A stretch of DNA of 64,000 nt from Henriciella sp. (GCA_013214545.1 JABSQB010000014.1:1-64000), one strand, 5' to 3'. Shown: positions 28,733 to 39,905, counted from the stretch's first letter. Notes: a model not told the origin generated them from the sequence alone. Numbers and translations: made by a program.

Positions 28733-29638
28733 ATGGGGGCCATGACAAGACGTATCGATATAGTGGAAGTGGGCCCGCGCGACGGGCTGCAGAATGACCC
28801 GAGCGATCTCAGCACGGAGCAGAAGCTTGAATTCATCGCGCGCCTGGAAGATTGCGGTGTTCGTCGGATGGAGTCCGGCTCTTTCGTCTCACCTAAAGCC
28901 GTGCCGAAAATGGCGGATAGCGGCGAAGTGTTTCGCGGCCTCAATCGCACTGGCAAGGTGCGCCACATCGCGCTCGCCTTGAACGAGAAAGGCATTCGCC
29001 GCGCGATTGATGCTGAGGCGGATGAAATCAACTTCGTGCTCGTCGCCGGTGAAGGCTTTGGCGAGCGCAATCAGCGCATGACGCCGCAGCAAAGCGCCGA
29101 CATGCTCGCCGCGTGCGCGCCCCTCGTCCATGAGGCGCAGATCCCGCTTTCCGCTACCGTGTCGGTCGCCTTTGGCGATCCGTATTCAGGTGAGGTTGAC
29201 CCAGGCGTGGTGGCCAATCTTGCCGCTCAGGCGCAGCGCGCTGGTGTGACAGAGGTTGGTCTTGGCGACACGATCGGTGTGGCGACGCCTTGGGATGTCC
29301 GCAACGTGATCGAGCGCGTTCGCATGGAAGCGCCCGACGTTTATCTGCGTCTGCACTTCCACGATACGCGCGGCGCTGGTCTCGCCAATGTCGCCGCCGC
29401 GGTTGAGGCTGGGATTGACGTAATCGATGCCAGCTGCGGCGGTATTGGCGGCTGTCCGTTCGCGCCCGCTGCGACCGGCAATGTTGCGACCGAAGATGTT
29501 GTCTACATGCTCGAACGCGCCGGATTTGAGACGGGGCTGGATCTCGGCAAACTGATCGAGACCGCCAAATGGCTGGAGAGCGCGCTTGGCCACGCGGTGA
29601 GCTCCAGCCTGAGCAAGGCGGGCGGGTTTCCGGGCTAA
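28733..29638 (+). CDS. Hydroxymethylglutaryl-CoA lyase
   Basis: 301 residues (298 if ATG 28742, MTRRIDIVE, is the true start; both are possible). IVEVGPRDGLQN at the start binds metal and substrate, and the HMGL signature region CGGIGGCPFAPAATGN with the active-site Cys is intact. Cleaves HMG-CoA to acetyl-CoA and acetoacetate, the last step of leucine degradation. Related 3-hydroxyacyl-CoA lyases cannot be excluded. Stop overlaps the VOC gene antiparallel. Confidence 0.9.
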   Translation: MGAMTRRIDIVEVGPRDGLQNDPSDLSTEQKLEFIARLEDCGVRRMESGSFVSPKAVPKMADSGEVFRGLNRTGKVRHIALALNEKGIRRAIDAEADEINFVLVAGEGFGERNQRMTPQQSADMLAACAPLVHEAQIPLSATVSVAFGDPYSGEVDPGVVANLAAQAQRAGVTEVGLGDTIGVATPWDVRNVIERVRMEAPDVYLRLHFHDTRGAGLANVAAAVEAGIDVIDASCGGIGGCPFAPAATGNVATEDVVYMLERAGFETGLDLGKLIETAKWLESALGHAVSSSLSKAGGFPG

Positions 29639-30015
29639 GTCAAACGGTTGCTGACTTCGACCAGATTGCGGTCGGGATCATGAAAATAGACCGACAAGAT
29701 GGGCCCGGTGGCCCCGATGCGCTCTCCCGGGCCCGCGATCACTTCGATGTCGTGGGCTTCAAGATGGGCAGCGATCTCAGCGATGGGCGTATCGGTCAGC
29801 ACGCAGAAATTGCCGCTGCCCGGCACCGTGTTCCGGGCAATGTCAGGCGCTGTTTTTGCGTCCTGGATACTGATCTTGTGGGCACCGAAATGGAGCGACC
29901 ATTTTCCGGGTCGCTCCTCGCGACGGGTCATGCCCAGGACCGACTCATAGAATTCCAGTGTCCGATCGACATCTGCGACACAAAGAACAATATGATCGAA
30001 CCCGGACATGTTCAT
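29635..30015 (-). CDS. VOC-family (glyoxalase/bleomycin-resistance fold) protein
   Basis: 126 residues from ATG 30015 (MNMSGFDHIVLCVAD); the track start is 34 codons upstream inside the XRE gene. DHIVLCVADVDRTLEFYESVLGM and the C-terminal VYFHDPDRNLVEVSN are typical of VOC dioxygenase/hydrolase-like proteins; metal ligands His and Glu are in place. Function not assignable. It lies 17 bp after the XRE gene on the same strand. Confidence 0.85.
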   Translation of the reverse strand: MNMSGFDHIVLCVADVDRTLEFYESVLGMTRREERPGKWSLHFGAHKISIQDAKTAPDIARNTVPGSGNFCVLTDTPIAEIAAHLEAHDIEVIAGPGERIGATGPILSVYFHDPDRNLVEVSNRLT

Positions 30016-30032
30016 TCGTCGATTCCTGCGGC

Positions 30033-30485
30033 CTACGCCTCTTGTGCTTTGAACCGCGTCGCCAGTTCGACGATCACAACCGTGAGGCCGAAGCCGGCAA
30101 TGCCGACCGTCCACCAAACCATGGGGGCGAGCATTTCAAAGTGACCATCGGCGTCACTGATGCTGATGGCGACAAAAACGAGCATGCCAAACACCCAGCA
30201 GGCAAGATTGATCAGGAAGCCGAGCCGCAAGGCTGCGACACCTTTCTTGGCTTTGCGTTCTCTGTTTTCGGCGGCCTCGGTATCAGCATTGATGGTCAGC
30301 GCCGCCGCATCGACATTAAACGCTGCCGCCAGCGCCATGACAGAGTCGCGCGAGGCCGGATCGCCATTCTCGATCCGCTGCACAGTGCGCAGGCCGACAC
30401 CGGCGAGATCTGCCAGATGTTCCTGCGACCAGAGGCGCTCCTCGCGCCAGCGTTTGATCTTTTCAGCGTCAGGTCGAAATTGCAT
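30033..30485 (-). CDS. XRE-type regulator with C-terminal 2TM domain
   Basis: 150 residues. A helix-turn-helix domain (about 8-62: KIKRWREERLWSQEHLADLAGVGLRTVQRIENG) is followed by a linker and two membrane helices (about 88-107 and 121-142), the XRE-2TM architecture. A membrane-tied repressor is a likely reading. Caggag precedes the ATG. It may control itself and the VOC gene. Confidence 0.85.
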   Translation of the reverse strand: MQFRPDAEKIKRWREERLWSQEHLADLAGVGLRTVQRIENGDPASRDSVMALAAAFNVDAAALTINADTEAAENRERKAKKGVAALRLGFLINLACWVFGMLVFVAISISDADGHFEMLAPMVWWTVGIAGFGLTVVIVELATRFKAQEA

Positions 30486-30679
30486 TTTGGGCTCCTGTTG
30501 AAATCAGTTTCGATACGCCCAGTTTGCGCCGAGACCGGCTCTGAATACCACGCCAGGGCTATGTCAGGAAGCCGCCAGCGACCCGCCAGCGACACGTCAG
30601 AGGCTGTAATCCGCGCGACGGCAGGGATTGCCTCAATCGCAATGAATGCCGATAGTTCAGGCATGCGGAGGACCTAGAA

Positions 30680-32293
30680 ATGTACAAAGTCGAGCTCACA
30701 GAGTCTTATTTTCCAGCGCAGGGCGGTGACGACCCCGCGCCAATGACGGTCGGTGACATGCTGCGCCAGTCAACGGCGCGCTCGCCCGACACGATGGCTC
30801 TGAAAGAGCTGACCTATGAAGGTGAGATCGCGCAAACCTGGACCTATGCCGAACTGCTCGCCGATGCGGAGCGCCTGGCAAAAGCGCTTGCAAGCCGTCA
30901 TGCGGAAGGGTCGCGGATTGCTGTCTATGCCAATAATGTCCCCGAATGGGTCTTGCTGGAACTTGCGTGCGGTCTGGCCGGGGTCATCCTGGTCACAGTC
31001 AATCCAGCATATCAGAAGCGCGAGCTCAAATTTGTGCTCGAACAATCGCGCTCGGAAGCGATTTATTATGTCGCCGATTTCCGCGGCAATCCGATGCAGG
31101 AAATTGCCGACTCAGTCTGCGATGAGATTCCGGCGATCAAGCACCGTATCCTGCTCAATGATCACGATGCCCTTTATGCCGGCGCAGACACCGGCGCCCT
31201 GCGCCATCCGAAACCGAGCGACGCGACGCAGATTCAATACACATCCGGCACCACTGGTTTCCCGAAAGGCGCGCTGCTGCATCATAATGGCCTTGTCCGA
31301 AATGGCATTGATGCAATGCAACGCGCTGGCGTGAAGCCTGGCGATTCTTTTGTGCACAATATGCCGCTCTTCCACACAACCGGTTGCGCTATCCTGGTCC
31401 TCGGCGGGCTCGGCACGGGGGGCACGATGCTGCTCGCGCCAATGTTCGACCCTGAAATGATCGTGCGCGTGATCGAGCGGGAGAAGACACGCTTCATTCT
31501 TGGCGTTCCAACCATGCTGGTCGCGCTGATCCATGAAGTGCGTCAAAGCGGCCGCGATGTCTCGTCAGTTGAGTGCATCATGTCCGGCGGCTCCATGGTC
31601 CCGCCGCAGCTGTGCCGCGACGCGCTCGAGACGCTCGGCGCGCCGATCCAGATCGTTTACGGACAGACAGAGACCTCACCCGTCCTAACGCAGGCCTGGC
31701 ACGCGGATACGGAAGAAGACCTGACCCAGACCATCGGCCAGCCGGTGGCCTACACCGAAATCTCCATTCGCGACCCGCAGTCCAATGCGGTGGTACCGGT
31801 CGGCGTACAGGGTGAAATCTGCGCCCGCGCCTATAGCGTCATGCTCGGTTATAATGACAATCCGGACGCCACTGCTGCGACGATCGACACGGACAACTGG
31901 CTCCACACAGGCGACCTCGGGACGATGGATTCTCGCGGCTACGTCAAGATTACCGGCCGCGTCAAAGAGATGATCATTCGCGGCGGCGAGAACCTGTTCC
32001 CGGCCGAGATCGAGAATGCCATGCTTGAGCACGATGCGATTGATGAAGTGGCGGTTGTGGGCGTGCCGGATGAGAAATGGGGCGAACAAGTCGCCTGCTT
32101 CATTCGCAGTGAATCAGACCATGCGTTCAGCCCGGCTGAATTGAAGACATTTGTGCGCGAGCGACTGTCACCGCAGAAAACGCCGGCCTATTGGATTCAA
32201 GTCAGCGAATGGCCGTTGACCGGCTCCGGCAAGATCCGCAAGTTCAAGCTGGCTGAGGAATTCGAAGCCGGACAGCACACGCCGATGGATTAG
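30680..32293 (+). CDS. AMP-binding acyl-CoA synthetase
   Basis: 537 residues. ATP/AMP motif YTSGTTGFPKGA (187-198), YGQTETSP, the hinge YVKITGRVKEMIIRGGENLFP and catalytic Lys K518 (TGSGKIRKF) are complete. It activates a carboxylic acid, probably a medium/long fatty acid or aromatic acid, to the CoA thioester. Good Shine-Dalgarno (ggagg). Stop shared antiparallel with the following gene (TTAG). Confidence 0.9.
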   Translation: MYKVELTESYFPAQGGDDPAPMTVGDMLRQSTARSPDTMALKELTYEGEIAQTWTYAELLADAERLAKALASRHAEGSRIAVYANNVPEWVLLELACGLAGVILVTVNPAYQKRELKFVLEQSRSEAIYYVADFRGNPMQEIADSVCDEIPAIKHRILLNDHDALYAGADTGALRHPKPSDATQIQYTSGTTGFPKGALLHHNGLVRNGIDAMQRAGVKPGDSFVHNMPLFHTTGCAILVLGGLGTGGTMLLAPMFDPEMIVRVIEREKTRFILGVPTMLVALIHEVRQSGRDVSSVECIMSGGSMVPPQLCRDALETLGAPIQIVYGQTETSPVLTQAWHADTEEDLTQTIGQPVAYTEISIRDPQSNAVVPVGVQGEICARAYSVMLGYNDNPDATAATIDTDNWLHTGDLGTMDSRGYVKITGRVKEMIIRGGENLFPAEIENAMLEHDAIDEVAVVGVPDEKWGEQVACFIRSESDHAFSPAELKTFVRERLSPQKTPAYWIQVSEWPLTGSGKIRKFKLAEEFEAGQHTPMD

Positions 32294-33126
32294 GCCATCG
32301 GCGCATATTGCATCGTGATCTTCGTACACTCACGCCCGGCCTGACGCACGATGAGTGAGAAGCGCCGCGCGGCCTCGTCGAGCGCGACCAACTCAACCTC
32401 GAACGGTGAGCCGAGTTCGACATAGTGCATGAATTCCATTTCGCCGCTCTGATTGGTGAGCGGTTGGCCGAGGAGCAGGTCTCCGAACTGGCGCCCTACC
32501 TCGCCCATATGGGTCGAGTTCACATGATCTCCTGAGCCGCCAATGTAAGGGTGCGCCGGGCGGAGCCCGTTCGCCTTGGTGATCAGGCCCGACGTGGTGA
32601 CCGCGTCGCCGCGATTAAGCGGGGCAAGGAAGCTTTCCGCTTGTGTTGCGACGCCGACCGCTGCCTTGTCAGCATAATCAAAGGGCGGTGGTTCCGGTTT
32701 GACGATTTTCTCTTTCGCCTCTTCGCGCCAGCCTTCGAAGTTTCTGGTTCGGAAGGTGACGCCCTGGCCACTCATGCGCGCGACCTGGCGGTCATCCTGA
32801 TCAAAGAACTCCAGATGATACCTTACGCGATCATCTTTCGCTTCGGTCCAATAGGTGCCGCGCCTTGGCTGGCCAACACCGGGCGGTCCGCACACCCACT
32901 CAACTTGGGTCAATGCAGTCCAGACCTCTGGATCAAATGTGCCGAGAAACTCGCCCGAATCGATCGAGGCCCAGAAATTTATCGTTTGCACCAGGATCGG
33001 ATGAATTGGGCTCAGCGCCAGCCATGGCCACACCTTCTCGTCCTGAGAACACTCGAAGGACACAGTCCCGTCGTCTAAACGCCTGTGATTAAAGGTATAA
33101 AGATCAGCAAACGGGCGTGGCATCAC
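32290..33126 (-). CDS. Uncharacterised protein, possibly hotdog-fold
   Basis: 278 residues. HVNSTHMGEVGRQFGDLLLGQPL in the C-terminal half resembles the helix and loop of hotdog-fold dehydratases/thioesterases, and the length fits two hotdog repeats. No catalytic motif is certain. Its place next to an acyl-CoA synthetase fits an acyl-CoA-related role. No signal peptide. It is divergent from the atp operon. Confidence 0.55.
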   Translation of the reverse strand: MMPRPFADLYTFNHRRLDDGTVSFECSQDEKVWPWLALSPIHPILVQTINFWASIDSGEFLGTFDPEVWTALTQVEWVCGPPGVGQPRRGTYWTEAKDDRVRYHLEFFDQDDRQVARMSGQGVTFRTRNFEGWREEAKEKIVKPEPPPFDYADKAAVGVATQAESFLAPLNRGDAVTTSGLITKANGLRPAHPYIGGSGDHVNSTHMGEVGRQFGDLLLGQPLTNQSGEMEFMHYVELGSPFEVELVALDEAARRFSLIVRQAGRECTKITMQYAPMA

Positions 33127-33182
33127 GGCAAAATCGCAGAAGTTTTGACGCCCCGCAATGGCGTATCGCGACGCTTGACGCA

Positions 33183-33203
33183 GCGACCGTGCGATTCGGT
33201 CGC
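33183..33203. repeat. Hairpin gcgaccg / cggtcgc upstream of atp operon
   Basis: Perfect 7-bp stem, 7-nt loop, in the divergent region between the hotdog-like gene and atpH. No T-run. May be a leader structure or operator. A weak TTGTCA-N17-TAGGTG promoter-like pair begins at 33225. Confidence 0.3.
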
Positions 33204-33347
33204 AGCCTGGGCTGATCCGACGTGTTGTCAGCCTGTAAACAAGGTGCTAGGTGCCCGCACAAGTTTCAGGACTTGGGTGCGCTCGCGCCCCCAATCCTAT
33301 TGGTTCAGACCCAGGGCATTTCCGCCCTACAGCTTACGGACGACGCC

Positions 33348-33908
33348 TTGGCCGCAGCATCTGCTACCACTGCCAGTGAAGCCGCCCGCCGCTATGCCGG
33401 TGCGCTGTTTGATCTTGCTAAAGACAAAGGGGAACTCGCGGAGATTGCGGGCGACCTGAAAACCATCGAAGCGCTCGCCGCCGACAGTGAAGACCTGACC
33501 CGTCTGCTCGAAAACCCAGCTTTCGCGCGCGAAGACAAGGTTAAGGCATTGGTCGCTGTGGCTGAGAAGGTCGGTCTGACCAAGACCGCCACCGGCTTCA
33601 TCGGCACCATGGCTCAAAATGGCCGCGCCGGTGACCTGATTGGCGCCGCCAAGCACTTTGATGAGCTTTATGCCAAAGAGCGCGGCGTGAAGCGTGCCAT
33701 CGCCCGCACCGCATCAGATATGAGCGCTGACCAGCGCGCCCGGCTTGAGCAAGTGCTCGCCAAGGCGGTCGGCGGCGACGTAGAACTCGAGACGGAGGTC
33801 GACCCGGCCCTCGTCGGCGGCATTCAGCTGCGCATTGGATCGACTCTGATCGATGCCAGCGTGTCTGCCAAACTTGATCGTATGAACACCGCCATGAAGG
33901 GAGCGTAA
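33348..33908 (+). CDS. atpH: ATP synthase subunit delta
   Basis: 186 residues from TTG 33348, chosen because it gives the family's usual length and begins just before the conserved [14 protein letters not shown]. The track uses GTG 33222 and adds 42 poorly conserved residues. There is no in-frame ATG, and no start has a clear Shine-Dalgarno. The C-terminal [29 protein letters not shown] is the hallmark. Delta links F1 to the peripheral stalk. Confidence 0.88.
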   Translation: MAAASATTASEAARRYAGALFDLAKDKGELAEIAGDLKTIEALAADSEDLTRLLENPAFAREDKVKALVAVAEKVGLTKTATGFIGTMAQNGRAGDLIGAAKHFDELYAKERGVKRAIARTASDMSADQRARLEQVLAKAVGGDVELETEVDPALVGGIQLRIGSTLIDASVSAKLDRMNTAMKGA

Positions 33909-33915
33909 GACGCAT

Positions 33916-35451
33916 ATGTCTATCAGCGCAGCAGAAATCTCCGGCATTCTTAAGTCGCAGATCGAAAATTTTGGCGTCGAGGCGGAAGTCTCTGACGTTG
34001 GTCAGGTCCTCTCCGTTGGCGACGGTATTGCCCGCGTCTACGGCCTCGACAGTGTTCAGGCCGGTGAGATGGTCGAATTTGATGGCGGCATTAAAGGCAT
34101 GGCGCTGAACCTGGAAAGCGACAATGTTGGTGTCGTTATCTTCGGTGATGACCGCGGCATTAAAGAAGGCGACACAGTTAAGCGCCTCGACGAGATTGTG
34201 GCCGCCCCTGTTGGCAAGGGCCTGCTCGGACGCGTTGTTGACCCACTCGGCAACCCAATCGACGGCAAAGGCCCGATTGAAGACGTCGCCAGCCGGAACC
34301 GTGTGGACGTGAAAGCCCCAGGCATCATTCCTCGTAAGTCTGTGCACGAGCCGATGATGACCGGGATTAAGGCGATTGACGGGATGATCCCGGTTGGTCG
34401 GGGTCAGCGCGAGCTGGTGATTGGTGACCGTCAGACCGGTAAGACCGCTGTCTGTGTCGACACTATCCTGAACCAGAAAGAAACCAACGCCGCCGCCAAA
34501 GACGACAGCGAGAAGCTGTTCTGTATCTATGTTGCGGTTGGTCAGAAGCGTTCGACGGTTGCGCAAGTTGTGAAGACGCTCGAAGAGCGCGGCGCTCTCG
34601 ATTACACCGTAGTTGTTTCAGCCACCGCGTCTGAGCCTGCTCCGCTTCAGTACCTCGCGCCATTCACCGGTTGTACCATCGGTGAGTATTTCCGCGACAA
34701 TGGCATGCACGCCCTGATCATTTATGATGACCTGTCCAAGCAGGCTGTTGCTTATCGCCAGATGTCTCTGCTGCTGCGTCGTCCTCCAGGCCGCGAAGCC
34801 TATCCGGGTGACGTGTTCTACCTTCACTCCCGCCTGCTCGAGCGCGCGGCGAAGATGAATGAAGACAATGGCGCTGGCTCTCTGACCGCTCTGCCGATCA
34901 TTGAAACGCAAGCCAACGACGTGTCGGCCTATATTCCAACCAACGTGATTTCGATCACCGATGGCCAGATCTTCCTCGAAACCGACCTGTTCTATCAGGG
35001 CATCCGCCCTGCTGTGAACGTGGGTCTGTCTGTGTCGCGTGTGGGCTCTGCCGCCCAGACCAAAGCAATGAAGAAGGTTGCCGGTTCGATGAAAGGTGAG
35101 CTTGCTCAGTATCGTGAGATGGCTGCCTTTGCGAAGTTCGGCTCTGACCTCGATGCGGCAACGCAAAAGCTGCTCAATCGCGGCGCCCGCCTGACCGAGC
35201 TGCTCAAGCAGCCTCAGTACAGCCCGCTTCTGATGGAAGAGCAGGTCTGCGTGATCTATGCTGGTACTCGCGGTTATCTCGACGATGTTGAGACCAAGGA
35301 TGTCACCCGCTACGAAGCTGAGCTTCTGTCCTTCCTGCGGAACGACAAGAAAGACCTGCTCAAGCAGATCCGCGACGAGAAAGCCCTTTCTGACAGCGTC
35401 GAAGCTGGCATCAAAGAGGCGCTGGAAGCCTTCGGAAAGACCTTCGGGTAA
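33916..35451 (+). CDS. atpA: ATP synthase subunit alpha
   Basis: 511 residues. Walker A GDRQTGKT (170-177), the [11 protein letters not shown] beta-barrel domain, Arg finger region [11 protein letters not shown] and the helical C-terminal domain are full length. Non-catalytic nucleotide-binding subunit of F1. Starts 7 bp after atpH with ggagcg upstream. Confidence 0.98.
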   Translation: MSISAAEISGILKSQIENFGVEAEVSDVGQVLSVGDGIARVYGLDSVQAGEMVEFDGGIKGMALNLESDNVGVVIFGDDRGIKEGDTVKRLDEIVAAPVGKGLLGRVVDPLGNPIDGKGPIEDVASRNRVDVKAPGIIPRKSVHEPMMTGIKAIDGMIPVGRGQRELVIGDRQTGKTAVCVDTILNQKETNAAAKDDSEKLFCIYVAVGQKRSTVAQVVKTLEERGALDYTVVVSATASEPAPLQYLAPFTGCTIGEYFRDNGMHALIIYDDLSKQAVAYRQMSLLLRRPPGREAYPGDVFYLHSRLLERAAKMNEDNGAGSLTALPIIETQANDVSAYIPTNVISITDGQIFLETDLFYQGIRPAVNVGLSVSRVGSAAQTKAMKKVAGSMKGELAQYREMAAFAKFGSDLDAATQKLLNRGARLTELLKQPQYSPLLMEEQVCVIYAGTRGYLDDVETKDVTRYEAELLSFLRNDKKDLLKQIRDEKALSDSVEAGIKEALEAFGKTFG

Positions 35452-35483
35452 GTTGAACCTCACGACCAGGAGCCGCTGACCCG

Positions 35484-36365
35484 ATGTCTGGCCTCAAGGA
35501 ACTGAAAAACCGGATCGGAAGTGTGAAATCCACACAGAAGATCACCAAGGCGAAGCAGATGGTTGCTGCTGCGAAACTGCGCCGTGCGCAGGAAGCAGCA
35601 GAAGCCTCCAAGCCTTATGCGAGCCGTATGGCAAATGTCGTGGCCAACCTCACCGCTTCTATGGGTGACGGGTCAGGCGGCCCGAAACTGCTGGCTGGCT
35701 CTGGCGACGATAAAGTCCACCTGCTGGTCGTCATGACGGCAGAGCGCGGTCTGTGCGGCGGCTTCAACGCCAACACCGCTAAGGCAGCGCGTCTGAAGAT
35801 CGAAGAACTCAAAGCCGATGGCAAAGAGGTCAAGATCATCACCGTCGGCAAGAAGGGCCGCGAGGTTCTGAAAGCCAATTACGAAAATCTGTTCATTGAT
35901 CATGTCGATCTGGGCGACGCGAAGGACAAGTTCACGCCCTTCGCCATTGGCCTCGGCCAGGACCTGACCGCACGGTTCGAGAATGGTGAGTTCGACGTCG
36001 CGACGCTGATTTTCTCAGAGTTCAAAAACGTTCTGACCCAAAACCCGGTGGCCAAGCAGCTGATCCCGGCCGAAGCCCCTGACGATGCTGAAACCATCGA
36101 TCTGGGCGACGCGATCTATGCTTATGAGCCATCAGAACCGGAAATCCTCGAAGCCCTGCTGCCGCGCTATCTCAACACGCAGATCCTGTCTGCGATGCTG
36201 GAAAATGCCGCCGGTGAGCAAGCCGCTTCGATGACCGCGATGGACAACGCGACCCGCAATGCCGGCGAGCTTATCGACAGCCTGACCCTGCAATATAACC
36301 GCGCCCGTCAGGCCCAGATTACCAAGGAGCTGATCGAAATCATCTCCGGTGCGGAGGCGCTCTAG
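35484..36365 (+). CDS. atpG: ATP synthase subunit gamma
   Basis: 293 residues. N-terminal LKELKNRIGSVKSTQKITKAKQMVAAAKLRRAQ and the C-terminal ASMTAMDNATRNAGELIDSLTLQYNRARQAQITKELIEIISGAEAL form the coiled-coil rotor shaft; TAERGLCGGFN is conserved. Caggagc precedes the ATG. Confidence 0.97.
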   Translation: MSGLKELKNRIGSVKSTQKITKAKQMVAAAKLRRAQEAAEASKPYASRMANVVANLTASMGDGSGGPKLLAGSGDDKVHLLVVMTAERGLCGGFNANTAKAARLKIEELKADGKEVKIITVGKKGREVLKANYENLFIDHVDLGDAKDKFTPFAIGLGQDLTARFENGEFDVATLIFSEFKNVLTQNPVAKQLIPAEAPDDAETIDLGDAIYAYEPSEPEILEALLPRYLNTQILSAMLENAAGEQAASMTAMDNATRNAGELIDSLTLQYNRARQAQITKELIEIISGAEAL

Positions 36366-36423
36366 ATGACGCATTCAAATCCGCACACCCACGCCCGATT
36401 TAAAACTACAAACCCGCTCCTAA

Positions 36424-37860
<1,437 letters not shown>

Positions 37861-37873
37861 GCAATCTGAATTT

Positions 37874-37891
37874 GGCCCGCTTCGGCGGGCC
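37874..37891 (+). terminator. UUCG-capped hairpin between atpD and atpC
   Basis: ggcccgc-ttcg-gcgggcc, a perfect 7-bp stem with the extra-stable UUCG loop, 13 bp after the atpD stop. The following bases (cgacccctttcg) are not a real T-run, so it is more likely an mRNA-stability or partial attenuation element than a full stop. Confidence 0.6.
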
Positions 37892-37917
37892 GACCCCTTT
37901 CGAAGAAAGCGTGTCTC

Positions 37918-38325
37918 ATGGCTGACAAACTGCATTTCTCACTCGTTTCACCAGCGCGGGAACTGTTTTCCGGCGAAGTGGATCACGTCATTGCCCCTGG
38001 CTCTGACGGTGAGTTCGGCGTGCTGGTAAACCATGCACCTTTCATGACTACGCTGAAGAATGGCGTTGTCCGCGTTGAGGACAATGGCGAGACGACCATG
38101 CGCCTGTTCGTGCGCGGCGGTTTTGCTGACGTCACACCAGCTGGTCTCACCATTCTTGCCGAAGAAGCCGTCAATCTCGACAGCGTCTCGGTCGAGAGCG
38201 TTCAGAAAGAGTATGATGAAGCCCATCGCGCTCTGCTGGCGGAAGGCAAAGACGGCCCACACGTCCACGCGCTCGAAGAGCAGGTTGCCTACCTCGAAGA
38301 CCTGAAGGCCGCTCTGGTCAACTAA
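37918..38325 (+). CDS. atpC: ATP synthase subunit epsilon
   Basis: 135 residues. HFSLVSPARELFSGEVDHVIAPGSDGEFGVLVNHAPFMTTLKNG is typical of the epsilon beta-sandwich domain, followed by the regulatory helix hairpin (YDEAHRALL...). Last gene of the atp operon. The F0 genes are absent, as is usual for alphaproteobacteria where they lie elsewhere. Confidence 0.96.
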   Translation: MADKLHFSLVSPARELFSGEVDHVIAPGSDGEFGVLVNHAPFMTTLKNGVVRVEDNGETTMRLFVRGGFADVTPAGLTILAEEAVNLDSVSVESVQKEYDEAHRALLAEGKDGPHVHALEEQVAYLEDLKAALVN

Positions 38326-38412
38326 GTCCGAGCGCGACTGTCACCGAAAATTAGCTAGACAGATTGAGCGCTCTCGAACACGCTTAGGTGCGACCCATTA
38401 AAGGGGAACACC

Positions 38413-39105
38413 ATGAACACCACGCTCGCCATACAAAGCGCACTCAAGGCACTGGGCTATGATCCGGGCCCGATTGATGGCGTCATGGGGCGCCTGACGC
38501 GCCTGGCCATCAACAAGTACCGATCTCAAATGGGTATGGATCCCGGTGCGATCGATGAAACACTGATCAATGCACTGATCCTGGAAGCGCCGCCGCCACC
38601 GCCACTCACCGATGCAGAATGGTACAAGCTCGCATGGCGCAAGCTCGGGCAGCATGAATCACTGAACAATTCCAGCTTGTGGCGGTTTCTGAAATTCGGC
38701 GGCAACAGTGTGGGCGATCCCGCCAAGATCCCTTGGTGCGGCGACTTCGTGGAATCCTGTCTGGCCGTCACCTTGCCGGAAGAGCCCCTCCCAGCGAACC
38801 CGTATCAGGCTCGCAGCTGGTCGACATTCGGCATCGATATCAAGGACCAGGGGCCGCGCCTCGGCGCCATCATGGTCTTCTATCGCGGCGATCCGGACGG
38901 CTGGCAGGGTCATGTCGGATTCTATAATGGCGAAAGCAAAAAGCATTACAGCATTCTGGGCGGCAATCAGAGCAACCGCGTTACGGTGGCCAATCTGAGC
39001 AAGAAGCGCCTGCTAGCCATTCGATGGCCGTCGACGTTCCATTTCGCTGGGCCCGCACCGCGCGAGCGCGTCAAATCCGGCGAAGTCTCAACCAATGAGG
39101 CTTGA
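38413..39105 (+). CDS. TIGR02594/CHAP-like peptidoglycan hydrolase with PG-binding domain
   Basis: 230 residues. An N-terminal peptidoglycan-binding domain (about 3-55: AIQSALKALGYDPGPIDGVMGRLTRLAINKY) is joined by a Pro-rich linker (EAPPPPPL) to a cysteine amidase/peptidase domain with C109 (IPWCGDFVE), H167 (WQGHVGFY) and N185 (LGGNQSN). No signal peptide, as in phage endolysins. No other phage genes adjoin. Could be a domesticated endolysin; own Shine-Dalgarno (aaagggg). Confidence 0.82.
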   Translation: MNTTLAIQSALKALGYDPGPIDGVMGRLTRLAINKYRSQMGMDPGAIDETLINALILEAPPPPPLTDAEWYKLAWRKLGQHESLNNSSLWRFLKFGGNSVGDPAKIPWCGDFVESCLAVTLPEEPLPANPYQARSWSTFGIDIKDQGPRLGAIMVFYRGDPDGWQGHVGFYNGESKKHYSILGGNQSNRVTVANLSKKRLLAIRWPSTFHFAGPAPRERVKSGEVSTNEA

Positions 39106-39110
39106 GCCGC

Positions 39111-39905
39111 TTACCCGAAAACAGCAATGGTCTGGCGTCCGACAAGGATCGGTTCGCCATCGCGATTCCATAGGCGCATGGACTGGCTGGAATAGCCGTC
39201 CTTGGCGAGCTGGGCGGTGTGCTGTGCAAAGTACCAGCCGGCTGCGTCCGTGGTGATGTCATCGGTCATGAACTCGGCCATCCAGGTCATGGAGCTGATC
39301 CGCGAGGGGACCGCCAGCATCGACATGGCGGCCGGAGGCGGGGCATCGCCAATCGCCAGCACAGCGGTGGCGTCCTGCGGCGTATCAGGATCAAGATGGC
39401 GCATCCACAAGCCAATCGACTTTTCCTCCGATCCGGAGATCGGACGCGCGCCATTCTCGATCAGCATATCGAAATTCTGCGTGAAGCCGGGGCGCGGACG
39501 ATCAGCATCGAAAAAGGACTCAATCTCTTCCGGCGATCGGGTATTCGGTTTTGGCATATCGTCAAAATGCAGCGAGCTTTCCCGGCGCGCCCCGAAGGCG
39601 AAGATAGATTGCGCCGTCACGCCGGATTCGGCGACCACATCGACGCTGACAAAGGCGGTGTTCTTACCCCGGCGCAGCAAAGTTGGCCTGATTTTGATAT
39701 CTCCGCCGACAGGGCCGACAAAGGCAACCTGAGCCGACCGAATGGGAATATCGTCCACCAGTTGCAGCGCGCCCTGCAGGGACAAGGCTGCCGTCAGGCC
39801 GCCATAGGTCGTGCGCCCTTGCATCCAGCTGTCAGGAATGTGGGCATCTGTGCTATGATCATCATTGGGCCGCAAGCTGGCGAGGAGCTCTGTATAAGTG
39901 GTCAT
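39111..39905 (-). CDS. Acyl-CoA thioesterase (double hotdog, 4HBT_3 type)
   Basis: 264 residues. Two hotdog repeats: WMQGRTTYGGLTAALSLQGAL (27-47) with the conserved GG, and a C-terminal repeat ending YSSQSMRLWNRDGEPILVGRQTIAVFG. Hydrolyses acyl-CoA thioesters; chain preference unknown. Convergent with the endolysin-like gene (5-bp gap). Confidence 0.85.
   Translation of the reverse strand: MTTYTELLASLRPNDDHSTDAHIPDSWMQGRTTYGGLTAALSLQGALQLVDDIPIRSAQVAFVGPVGGDIKIRPTLLRRGKNTAFVSVDVVAESGVTAQSIFAFGARRESSLHFDDMPKPNTRSPEEIESFFDADRPRPGFTQNFDMLIENGARPISGSEEKSIGLWMRHLDPDTPQDATAVLAIGDAPPPAAMSMLAVPSRISSMTWMAEFMTDDITTDAAGWYFAQHTAQLAKDGYSSQSMRLWNRDGEPILVGRQTIAVFG

Noticed and set aside
33225-33253. TTGTCA-N17-TAGGTG as the atp promoter
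   Set aside because: The -10 is poor; noted only as a weak possibility under the atp leader hairpin.
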